From CSP1-5 sp964348275 (GTDB lineage Bacteria; Methylomirabilota; Methylomirabilia; Methylomirabilales; CSP1-5): a DNA stretch of 54,808 bases. Positions 48,374 to 54,808 of this stretch are shown one piece after another. Under the pieces are notes generated by a model. That model was given only the letters and a program-made list of their open reading frames with translations. It was not told the DNA's origin and did not search any database. Position 1 is the stretch's first letter, and every line of letters starts with the position of its first letter. The DNA is taken from positions 1 to 54,808 of the forward strand of contig CAYGBT010000020.1 of NCBI GenBank assembly GCA_964348275.1. The letters are read 5' to 3'. The position numbers and the translations under genes were made by a program.

Positions 48374-49777
48374 TCACTTCTTGGACTCGAGGGCCTTGAT
48401 CTTTCTCCGCATCTCGAGGTCATTGATCATGGTCCCCAGCTTGTTCATGATGGCATCGACCGCCCCGTTCCAGTGCGTCCAGTCGGGGGCCATCATACTG
48501 GCTCCCATCCTCCAGCGGCGGCCATCGTGATGCCAGATCAGGTAGTGCATGATCTCGGGGGTCTCATCCAGGGGATTATCCTTACTGACGAGCCCCTCCT
48601 TATAGGCCTGCTTCAGCAGATTGTCGGTATACGCCCAGAGTTTGTTATAGTCGCTGACCACTTTGTCGAAATCGACGAAATAGTTATCAGCCCACTGGCT
48701 TGAGTGGCACTGATAACAAACCTTCTTCATCTGGGCCCGACCCTTTTCTGCCTGGGCCTTATCCGGGACCCGTTTCAGGACAAAATCGACTTCTTTCGGG
48801 CCTTTCCACTGAGGCACGGACTTCCTGGGCTGAAGTTCCCAGTAGAGTCTCGCACCGACATCGTGAGTCGTCTCGACCACCCCACCAAATCCGCTCATAT
48901 GGCACGTCGCGCAGGTGGGAGCAACAATATCCCTCGGCCCCCATTGACCTGCGGGGGCTCCAAAGTTCCATTTCTCTCCTTCAGCATAAAAGATATTGCC
49001 ATGCTTGGACTCGACATAGATCTCGTGCTGGGGATGATCAGGGCCCAGATGGCACGAACCGCAGACGTCGGGTTTCCGTGCTTCGGCAATGTTGAACCGA
49101 TGTCGGGTATGACAGTAGGTGCACGAACCCAGACTTCCGTCAGGATTCACCCTGCCCACACCCGCATTCGGCCAGCCCTTCAACCTGCCACCGGGCTCAG
49201 CGATGATGAACGTCCCGTGACAGCCCTGACAGCCCATGGTCGAAGCATTTTGGTGATTATACGCTGGATCATCCAAGAGCCCGATTTTTTTCAGGATTCC
49301 ACTATCCGGAAACAACGGGGAAAGCGTGGTCTTGGCCATCTTGTCCGGATCGAGCTTTTTGGCCGTCTCCTGCTTCAGGGGATCGAGCCCCATTTTTCCG
49401 GCCTTGATGTAGTACGGCTTCAAGGGACCGAAGAATGCCCCCCATGCGTGTTTGCTGTTGGTGTTCTGGGCAACCTCTTCCGAATGGCAGCTTGCGCAAT
49501 ACTGGGGGGAGGGAACCGCGGTGATTATCGACCCTTCGTGTTTAAAGCCCGAAGGATCTCCCTTCTTTGCCTGATGACAATCGAAACAGCCGACGCCTGC
49601 TCGCCTGTGCTTGCTTTCCTCCCACTGTTTGTGAATGCCCGGCGTTTCCGTGGCGTGGCACCTGATGCACTCCTGGCCCTCTCCCGCCTGTTCTGCAGAG
49701 ACGGACGCAGGTAACCCCACCCCCATGACGACCACCCCCGTGAAAACCAAGGCCTGAAGGATACGGATGTTTTTCAT
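48374..49777 (-). CDS. Octahaem c-type cytochrome, hydroxylamine oxidoreductase-like
   Basis: This 467-residue protein starts at ATG 49777, directly before the signal peptide (MKNIRILQALVFTGVVVMGV). It contains eight CxxCH haem sites at residues 37, 64, 94, 183, 219, 239, 289 and 354, the HAO-family count and spacing. The C-terminal WHHDGRRWRMGASMMAPDWTHWNG is typical of the HAO group. Oxidative HAOs carry a Tyr in this region that crosslinks the catalytic haem; here the apparent equivalent is Trp433 (inference from memory of the family). If right, the enzyme would favour reduction, as in epsilon-type Hao. It has no c-type partner gene next to it. Confidence 0.88.
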   Translation of the reverse strand: MKNIRILQALVFTGVVVMGVGLPASVSAEQAGEGQECIRCHATETPGIHKQWEESKHRRAGVGCFDCHQAKKGDPSGFKHEGSIITAVPSPQYCASCHSEEVAQNTNSKHAWGAFFGPLKPYYIKAGKMGLDPLKQETAKKLDPDKMAKTTLSPLFPDSGILKKIGLLDDPAYNHQNASTMGCQGCHGTFIIAEPGGRLKGWPNAGVGRVNPDGSLGSCTYCHTRHRFNIAEARKPDVCGSCHLGPDHPQHEIYVESKHGNIFYAEGEKWNFGAPAGQWGPRDIVAPTCATCHMSGFGGVVETTHDVGARLYWELQPRKSVPQWKGPKEVDFVLKRVPDKAQAEKGRAQMKKVCYQCHSSQWADNYFVDFDKVVSDYNKLWAYTDNLLKQAYKEGLVSKDNPLDETPEIMHYLIWHHDGRRWRMGASMMAPDWTHWNGAVDAIMNKLGTMINDLEMRRKIKALESKK

Positions 49778-50082
49778 ACATACCTCCCGCCTGTTATCGG
49801 CATTGCCTGTCCGTCTGTCGTCACGTTTCAAGCGTATGCATCTTGCTCACCGGTTTCCCCAGTTCGTGGCGAAAACTACTCAGTACTCTCTGGATTGTCA
49901 ATGACCGGTTTCCCGAGGAAAATATGATTGGAGTCACATCTTCGTGCGGCAAGAAACGGCAATGCCGCCATCCCAATCGGAAAGAAAGCAGGCTTAGATC
50001 GGGTGGAAGCGAGATGTGGGAGCAGAATGGCAGCAACATTCCGATTCGGCGAGAGAGGAATCGCTGAAGTGTTTGATATGCC
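49778..50082. other. Spacer upstream of the octahaem gene
   Basis: No ORF with a ribosome-binding site. The minus strand has a TTGAAACGTGACGAC-type sequence near 49820-49835 but no good -10 box. Confidence 0.35.
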
Positions 50083-50127
50083 TGGAGCCGGCGGGGAGGG
50101 TTGAACTCCCGACCTGCTGATTACGAA
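50083..50127 (-). pseudogene. 3' half of tRNA-Thr (anticodon CGT)
   Basis: The minus strand reads TTCGTAATCAGCAGGTCGGG then AGTTCAACCCTCCCCGCCGG and CTCCA: anticodon loop (CGT), 3' anticodon-stem strand, variable region, intact 5-base T-stem and 7-base loop, acceptor strand, CCA. The 5' half is absent; upstream bases cannot form the D-arm, the anticodon stem or the acceptor. This is what remains after integration or deletion at a tRNA 3' end. Confidence 0.8.
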
Positions 50128-50662
50128 ACAAAGCCCACCAGGGACAGAGGCCAATCTACCACAACAAAACCCAAGAACTCTAGGGCCTTTCGCTTGCCCT
50201 TGTGGGTGGTGGTTTCCCTGGCATGGCGGGAGTTTTCAGACAAATATCGGACACTAGCAGGCTCGGCCCACCAGCGTTAGCCAGGACTAAGACAAGAGCG
50301 CGATGGCAAGAGGGAGAACTAAACTAGGCAAGAAGATCAGATGAGACTACAGCCAATAACCTTGGCTAGAGGCTGTTCCCCTGCATAGGGAGATCAACTG
50401 TCGGAGGACGACCATCGACGATAACAAGCATCCTCCCTATCCCTGCCAAGGGGATCCCTGTCCCACATGCCCAAGACTTTTATCCTCATCTCTAGTTCTC
50501 CGCGTTACTACCCAGCTGCACAGGCCAAGGGTTCGAATCCTTTCGGACGCACCTCCAAATCTACTGGCGTCCTCGGCGGGGGTCATGCCGGTAGCAACTT
50601 GGTAGCAGGGCCATGGAAGGACTTGATTTGCGGGGACTGGGCGATGGGGATCTGATTAGCAA
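50128..50662. other. Integration-scar-like spacer with tRNA tail and GGTAGCA direct repeats
   Basis: No gene. At 50523-50553 the plus strand reads CCAAGGGTTCGAATCCTTTC GGACGCACC, a T-arm plus acceptor tail of another tRNA type. At 50590-50608 GGTAGCAACTTGGTAGCAG repeats GGTAGCA in tandem, a pattern found at the arm sites beside tyrosine-recombinase attachment sites. No integrase gene is in the window. Confidence 0.5.
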
Positions 50663-51493
50663 TTAGCAGGTCGGGCGCTCAATTACAAGACGATCTCTTC
50701 CTGAAGCTCCAGCGGGAGACGAGGGAGGCTTGACGGGGGCTGTGTTAGTGAGGTACCTTGACCAAGTGCTCCTCAGAGGTAGCTTACTAACGTAACGTTT
50801 ATACTGTTTCTCGCCAGCCTTTTCTTCAAATTGCACCAGTCGGATGCCGTGGGAAATAGGCCGGTCGCCCAGTTCATAATCGTGCCAAATCACTTGCCCT
50901 TCGGCGGTCACCTCCCCCTGGGGCAACCCCAGTTGGAGGCGAACCACAGTCCTGGCTGGTATCATTTCTGGTAGCCAAATCAGGAGCCCTCCGTGGCTAA
51001 CATTCTCCGCGCGGCCCACGATTCCCCGGGAATTCTCCCGGTCCCAAGGATTGAAGATCCGAACAGGCAGCTCTGCCTCCAAACGGGAATGCAATCGGAG
51101 ATACACCCGATTATCGCGCTGAGTCGTTTCCACGGCCATCCTGACCACAGAGATCAGGTTCGCCGCCCGAAACAGCTTAGACAAGAAGAACTCCGCCCCG
51201 GCGTGAAAGGCCCCTCCGCTGTACTTCAATTCCGCCGAGGCCGTGATGGCGATCACGGGAATGTTCAAGAGGACAGGATCATGTTTGAGCCGTTGGCACA
51301 CGGCAATTCCATCGAGGCCAGGGAGCATCAAATCCAGGATAATGGTCCGAGGCCTCGCCATACGTGCACGCTCAATCCCCAACGGCCCGTCCGGAGCCGA
51401 GAGCACCTCGAAACCCGCCTCTGTGAGAATAGCATTGATGAGCTCACACGTTATGGGATCGTCGTCAATGGTGAGGATCGGACATTTCTCCAT
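50663..51493 (-). CDS. Response regulator with PilZ output domain, paralogue of 24538-25278
   Basis: This 276-residue protein comprises a receiver (1-125) with TIDDDP, Asp54 in IILDLMLPG and Lys106 in FFLSKLF, followed by a PilZ domain (130-235; R133/R137 and NVSHGG) and a 40-residue Pro-rich tail. It is collinear with the 24538 product through HDPVLLNIPVIAITAS. I chose ATG 51493 over the frame's first Met because MEKCPILTIDDDP is the receiver start. No kinase is adjacent, so it is an orphan. The tail ends with an unusual RDRLVIERPTC. Confidence 0.88.
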   Translation of the reverse strand: MEKCPILTIDDDPITCELINAILTEAGFEVLSAPDGPLGIERARMARPRTIILDLMLPGLDGIAVCQRLKHDPVLLNIPVIAITASAELKYSGGAFHAGAEFFLSKLFRAANLISVVRMAVETTQRDNRVYLRLHSRLEAELPVRIFNPWDRENSRGIVGRAENVSHGGLLIWLPEMIPARTVVRLQLGLPQGEVTAEGQVIWHDYELGDRPISHGIRLVQFEEKAGEKQYKRYVSKLPLRSTWSRYLTNTAPVKPPSSPAGASGRDRLVIERPTC

Positions 51494-51663
51494 GTTCACT
51501 GCCTCTGCTCCTTTCCCGGAGGTTATCGCACGGGACTTTTTCCAAACCATGTGCCATGGGCGAATACCATAGGCATTGCGGTCACGCCCCGAGAAAGCCA
51601 GCTGCAGCCTCTATACCTCAGGGTGACGTGCACCCAGTCCCCTCAAAAGGGAGGAGCTGATTC

Positions 51664-51858
51664 ATGGCCGAGAAAGCCGATCCGAGGCAAGTGGTGAGTG
51701 TCGAGGAACTCCTCTGGTCCATCGTGGACGAGCAGGATTTCGCGAGGCGCGTGCTGGTACGGAAGGGCCTGCTAATCAACGAAGAGGTGTTGGAGGAAGT
51801 GAAGGCGGTACGGCGGGAGTTGGAGGGTGGGCGGGGGGAGAGAGGATTCCGAACCTGA
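51664..51858 (+). CDS. 64-residue stand-alone LLWSI-RELEG module protein
   Basis: This short protein has GGGAGGAG before its ATG. It reads VVSVEELLWSIVDEQDFARR, VLVRKGLLINEEVLEEVKAV, RRELEG. The same about 45-residue module occurs inside the next gene (TFKELLWSIMYEQKATRR...), so the two are paralogous units in tandem. It forms a helical hairpin with charged surface and no membrane segment. Function unknown; it is probably a partner or soluble copy of the SPOR protein module. Confidence 0.8.
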   Translation: MAEKADPRQVVSVEELLWSIVDEQDFARRVLVRKGLLINEEVLEEVKAVRRELEGGRGERGFRT

Positions 51859-51947
51859 CGAGCAACTAGCAAGGTAACAGTTTGATATGTGGGACGTTAC
51901 TCATCATGGTACAAGAGACATAGTCAAACTTCCGCAAAGGAGAATCT

Positions 51948-53051
51948 ATGAAAACGTTTAACTGCCTTAACCCTTCGCCAGACGCCTCGGAGCGGCCTGG
52001 TCACTCGCGGGGGAACGTGAGTCCTCGGGCCAAGGGTCTGGTAATCATCAGCGCAGTGGGAATCGTGCTTGTCAGTGCCGTCTATTGGTATTTCAGCGGT
52101 CCTTTGAAGGCCCCACCGTCACCAACTCAGTCCCTAACCCTCCTCAAGCATCCCCAGGCAAAACCGGAGGTCGTGACGCCTGAAGTCGTCACCTTCAAGG
52201 AACTCCTCTGGTCCATTATGTATGAGCAGAAGGCCACAAGGCGTGTACTCGTGCGGAAAGGACTTCTGTCCAACGACGAGGTGTTGGAGGAGGTCAAGGT
52301 GGTGCGGCGCGAGTTGGAAGGGAAGCGTGAGAGAGAGGATTCCGAACCCGACAAGCAATTAGGAGTTCCAGTAAAGACACCTGAGTCATTAAAGCAGCAG
52401 GCGGCAGTGCCTCCCAAGGTGGGAGATCTCATGGAGGAAGGTTCCAAGGTGGGGGTTCCGTCAAAGGTTCCCTCGGAGGTAGCCAAGCCGGCGGAGACCT
52501 CGCAGCAGAGCCCCACGCCAGCAGAGACTCCGGCCCAAGCGGAGAAGCCCGCCCTGAGGCCGCTCACGGAGGCGACGGAGCCCGAGGTCAAGACGGAAAA
52601 GCGGTATACCCTCCAAGTTGCGACTCTGGTCGTCGAGCGGAACGCCCTCACTCTCAAGAAGCGGCTGGAAGACCTCGGGTATACTCCGATCGTTCGCATG
52701 ACCACGGCCCCCATCACCCACCATCGAGTCTTTGGAGGGGAATTTGGCAACCGCGAGGAGGCGGGGCAGACCGCTGGAAGACTGAACGCGGATGGATTCT
52801 CCACGAACCTGGTCGAACTCGAAGATGGGAAGTTCGGTCCAGAGGTCGGGTCTTACCTTAGCCTGAACAGGGCCATCGACCTGGCTCACAGTCTGCAGAA
52901 GAAGAACTACACCCCCAAGATCACCTCGAAGACCGTCCCCACCCCGGTGTACGCCGTGCGGATAGGCAATTACGAAGATTATGTGGAGGCTCAAGAGGTC
53001 TTTGAGGTTTTGAAGAAAGAAGGGTTCACCCCCCTGATCGTGAGCCAGTAA
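51948..53051 (+). CDS. SPOR-domain membrane protein with LLWSI-RELEG module
   Basis: This 367-residue protein starts after AAAGGAGAA. The N-terminal cytoplasmic part is followed by one membrane helix (GLVIISAVGIVLVSAVYWYF). The periplasmic part begins with the module shared with the 51664 gene (residues 80-125), then a low-complexity Pro/Glu/Ala linker, then two SPOR-type repeats (RYTLQVATLVVERNALTLKK, LGYTPIVRMTTAPITHHRVF, then PTPVYAVRIGNYEDYVEAQE, LKKEGFTPLIVSQ). SPOR domains bind glycan strands lacking stem peptides at division sites, so the protein is likely to locate at the septum. Confidence 0.85.
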   Translation: MKTFNCLNPSPDASERPGHSRGNVSPRAKGLVIISAVGIVLVSAVYWYFSGPLKAPPSPTQSLTLLKHPQAKPEVVTPEVVTFKELLWSIMYEQKATRRVLVRKGLLSNDEVLEEVKVVRRELEGKREREDSEPDKQLGVPVKTPESLKQQAAVPPKVGDLMEEGSKVGVPSKVPSEVAKPAETSQQSPTPAETPAQAEKPALRPLTEATEPEVKTEKRYTLQVATLVVERNALTLKKRLEDLGYTPIVRMTTAPITHHRVFGGEFGNREEAGQTAGRLNADGFSTNLVELEDGKFGPEVGSYLSLNRAIDLAHSLQKKNYTPKITSKTVPTPVYAVRIGNYEDYVEAQEVFEVLKKEGFTPLIVSQ

Positions 53052-53214
53052 CTTTCTTAGCGGAGCGGGGAACGGCTGGCCAACAGGCGACAAATGGCCT
53101 GCGCCGGTAAAGGTCGGCAAGGTCCTCTGGAGCGCACCCTATGAGGCCTATAGGTTGAAATCCGAGGACTGGAAATTTTGTTTTTGGGATCGTGAGGAAT
53201 GGGAATAAACAGAA

Positions 53215-53883
53215 ATGAGAACCTTCGAGTTCGGGGATCTGGAAGAAAATCTTGACCAGCTCGGCGCAATGTTAGAGACGGGCAGATTCGCCCTTGACCG
53301 CGTTGACGTCCTTCTGCAGGCTCAGGATTTACTGAGAACACGCGAGGGCGTCCTCCACCCCGCAGCTTATCTTGCCTTCCGACGCGGGCTGATGCCCCAC
53401 GCCTCCGACAGACTGCTGCAAGGACTCCTGGAGAATGCTCAACAGGCGTGGCGGATCTTAGAGAAGCTAGGCTGGCACTCGGTTCACGCGTTCATCCAAG
53501 CCTATATCGAGCATAACGATGCGGGCCGCTTGGATTGGACGGATATTCTCGATGCCGTCGATCAGGCGGAGCACGGGGACCGGGCGGGCTTTGATGCCTT
53601 TCTGGAGATTATTTTTCACCAAGGTTCCATCGTGGTGGAGAGCCCCACCGTGGCGTGCTCTGATTGCGATGCTATGGTCTCGGCTCTGGAGGCATGGTTC
53701 AGCGCCAGGAACCCTAGCGTCGCCCTCTGTGATTCTTGTGTGTCGAACCGAGAGGAAAAGGGACAGGCCAAGCGCCCTCGGGGCAGCAGAACAGGAAATA
53801 TTTCAACGGGCCACGTAAAGCGGGCCCGCCAGCTGACCACCACTCGAACGGCCCCCTCGAGAGACTTAGGGCCTTTTTTATGA
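53215..53883 (+). CDS. Unknown protein with CxxC pairs and basic tail
   Basis: This 222-residue protein starts at ATG 53215 without a good ribosome-binding site. It is helical through about residue 150 (LDQLGAMLETGRFALDRVDVL, LLQGLLENAQQAWRILEKLG), then ACSDCDAMV and VALCDSCVSN form a zinc-knuckle pair, and a basic tail (AKRPRGSRTGNISTG) ends at LGPFL. The intrinsic terminator begins within the last codons, so the tail may have been created by loss of an earlier stop. I do not recognise the family. Confidence 0.6.
   Translation: MRTFEFGDLEENLDQLGAMLETGRFALDRVDVLLQAQDLLRTREGVLHPAAYLAFRRGLMPHASDRLLQGLLENAQQAWRILEKLGWHSVHAFIQAYIEHNDAGRLDWTDILDAVDQAEHGDRAGFDAFLEIIFHQGSIVVESPTVACSDCDAMVSALEAWFSARNPSVALCDSCVSNREEKGQAKRPRGSRTGNISTGHVKRARQLTTTRTAPSRDLGPFL
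53850..53879 (+). terminator. Intrinsic terminator overlapping the 3' end of the 53215 gene
   Basis: GGCCC (53850-53854) and GGGCC (53869-53873) followed by six Ts. It lies inside the last 12 codons of the upstream frame. Confidence 0.7.
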
Positions 53884-53900
53884 CCTTCCTGCGTTTTTTG

Positions 53901-53930
53901 TTGACAACATGAAATAATGGATATTATACA
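53901..53930 (+). promoter_or_regulatory. Strong sigma-70 type promoter for the RHH gene
   Basis: TTGACA (53901-53906), then TATACA (53925-53930) after 18 bases, or TATTAT (53922-53927) after 15. The region is AT-rich, with an ATAAT...ATTAT palindrome over the -10 box where a repressor could bind. It lies just after the terminator at 53850. Confidence 0.65.
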
Positions 53931-53963
53931 GATAATATGACGCAGAAACGAAAGGGAAAAAGG

Positions 53964-54137
53964 ATGCAACGCAAGACCGAAGAAATGGCACCGCTGTTTG
54001 TTGCACGGTGGCCTCAGGAACTCCACCGACGGCTGAAGATTCAGGCAGCGGCGAGGCGGATGACCTTCCGGGAGGTGCTGATCGAGGCAGCCGAGGTGTT
54101 GCTGAGCGGCGGCAAGAGGAAAAAGCGTGAGCGATGA
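53964..54137 (+). CDS. Ribbon-helix-helix type small protein
   Basis: This 57-residue protein starts at ATG 53964, with AAAGGG 7 bases upstream (an earlier in-frame ATG at 53937 would be nearly leaderless). It has a basic N-terminus, then PLFVARWPQELHRRLKIQAA and ARRMTFREVLIEAAEVLLSG, matching an RHH fold (strand, helix, helix), then a lysine-rich tail. Such proteins are DNA-binding antitoxins or regulators and often bind the palindrome at their own promoter. No toxin gene follows before the bactofilin. Confidence 0.75.
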   Translation: MQRKTEEMAPLFVARWPQELHRRLKIQAAARRMTFREVLIEAAEVLLSGGKRKKRER

Positions 54138-54238
54138 CAGACGAAAGGGCGAGAGGTGACCTCAGCTATCCGCAGCAAGCCTTGTACCGTCCCACTGTCT
54201 ATTGAACGCGCTAAAGATCGCTTGCCTCCTCTTATGCG

Positions 54239-54622
54239 TTAGTCTCGCGATCTCTGGTACTCCCCAGGGGGACTGGTTGTGGCTTCCGTGCTGATCCTCC
54301 CGTTCACCATCGCCCCGTCCTGGATGATCACCACCTTGCTCCGGGCGTCTCCTACCAACTGGCCCGTCGACGAGAGCTCCACCTTGCTGGAAGCTATCAG
54401 ATTTCCCCGAACCACTCCGGCCACAGTAATCTCAGTGGCGGAGATGTCCGCTTGGACCTTTGCCCCTTCTAAGATTACAACCGTCCCGGTCAGCTCAATC
54501 CTCCCCTCTAACTGGCCTCCCACTTGGAGGTCGCCCTCCCCGGAGAATTCACCTCGCACAACCAAGCCCTTTCGGATGATGATGAGGGACGTTTCCTTTT
54601 CTCCCGCATTCCTCTGCCACAC
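54239..54622 (-). CDS. Bactofilin
   Basis: This 127-residue beta-helix protein is a close paralogue of 31349-31732: GEFSGEGDLQVGGQLEGRIE, VVILEGAKVQADISATEITV, AGVVRGNLIASSKVELSSTG, LVGDARSKVVII. It starts at GTG 54622 with GGAGG 6 bases upstream. The N-terminus differs (MWQRNAGEKETSLIIIRKG), which may direct it to a different site. It is on the minus strand, facing the RHH gene. Both bactofilins have the same repeat count, suggesting recent duplication. Confidence 0.92.
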   Translation of the reverse strand: MWQRNAGEKETSLIIIRKGLVVRGEFSGEGDLQVGGQLEGRIELTGTVVILEGAKVQADISATEITVAGVVRGNLIASSKVELSSTGQLVGDARSKVVIIQDGAMVNGRISTEATTSPPGEYQRSRD

Positions 54623-54716
54623 TTCATTCCTCCGATCTTCAAGGGCAACCGATACCGAAAATCCTCGCAGTCTTGCCCGCTATCGAAGTACGACGAATTT
54701 GCACTGGGGCAAAGGA

Positions 54717-54806
54717 CTATTGCCTGGCTGCGGCCTCGGGAGCAGGTGTGGGGACATCGCCGACGAACTTCACTCGCTCTTTCCCCCTGACAGCGTCGGG
54801 GGTAAT
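54717..54806 (-). CDS. C-terminal end of an unidentified protein
   Basis: The minus strand from the window's edge reads ITPDAVRGKERVKFVGDVPT, PAPEAAARQ and TAG without interruption. The composition looks coding. It is too short to name. About 95 bases separate it from the bactofilin start, so the two may be one operon. Confidence 0.4.
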   Translation of the reverse strand: MTPDAVRGKERVKFVGDVPTPAPEAAARQ

Positions 54807-54808
54807 GG

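Noticed and set aside
53052..53214. Reading frame in the spacer containing VGKVLWSAP, similar to the end of the 16929 gene
   Set aside because: There is a short similarity (GKVxWSAP) but no start codon or further match. Too little to call a fragment.
1..54808. CRISPR arrays
   Set aside because: No set of identical 25-40-base repeats with regular unique spacers was seen. The phrase-like repeats have no constant unit or spacer length.

Overview
The window is GC-rich bacterial chromosome (about 60% GC by eye) with closely packed genes in several operons, many small lipoproteins or exported proteins, and intergenic spacers filled with degenerate phrase-like repeats. Gene content points to the NC10 candidate phylum (Methylomirabilis-like) or a close relative. 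Pointers are a recognisable hopanoid C-3 methylase (hpnR), an octahaem hydroxylamine-oxidoreductase-like cytochrome, futalosine-type menaquinone prenylation (UbiA/MqnP-like plus UbiE/MenG), a PHA-synthase-like hydrolase and several bactofilin, PilZ and SPOR proteins. This assignment is inference from content; no rRNA is present to confirm it.

Layout. 0-5 kb, minus strand: start of hemA, its partner ccsA/hemX, nrdR, glyA, speE and a lytic transglycosylase. 5-10.8 kb, plus strand: mazG, a phosphoglyceromutase-fold protein, nfeD plus slipin, endonuclease V and two small proteins. 10.8-15 kb: tRNA-Ala(CGC), ppsR, a D-2-hydroxyacid dehydrogenase broken by one in-frame stop, and a lipoprotein under a consensus sigma-54 promoter. 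The 3' half of the tRNA with its downstream sequence is copied 3.8 kb away. 15-19.4 kb is a decaying region: repeated gene 3' fragments, four copies of a GGGTCAGACTTTGATATC element, a candidate small RNA and a nonsense-disrupted SRAP gene. 19.4-31 kb: a Clp1-like polynucleotide kinase, PilZ and response-regulator-PilZ genes, an AT-richer alpha/beta hydrolase, 3-hydroxyacyl-CoA dehydrogenase, rhomboid protease and hpnR. 31-39 kb: bactofilin, PHA-synthase-like hydrolase, a membrane-anchored cupredoxin, menaquinone genes, a CbiX-like protein and lipoproteins. 39-47 kb, minus strand: a surface and signalling block made of a TPR-beta-barrel protein, a large FecR-headed exported protein, a CHASE2-adenylyl cyclase-PilZ fusion and a frameshifted GAF-like gene. 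47-55 kb: octahaem cytochrome, scars of tRNA-associated integration, a second response-regulator-PilZ gene, a SPOR protein with its stand-alone domain relative, a ribbon-helix-helix protein and a second bactofilin.

How genes work together. Housekeeping links are haem biosynthesis with cytochrome c maturation (hemA/ccsA, serving the octahaem cytochrome), menaquinone synthesis, and membrane quality control (nfeD/slipin, rhomboid). The less ordinary layer is signalling. Four PilZ-containing proteins, one fused to an adenylyl cyclase, sit near an envelope cluster (FecR exoprotein plus TPR-barrel). Several small exported or hypothetical genes have sigma-54 type promoters. Three otherwise well conserved genes are each interrupted by a single lesion (TAA, TAG and a G7 homopolymer), which could be real decay or sequence error.
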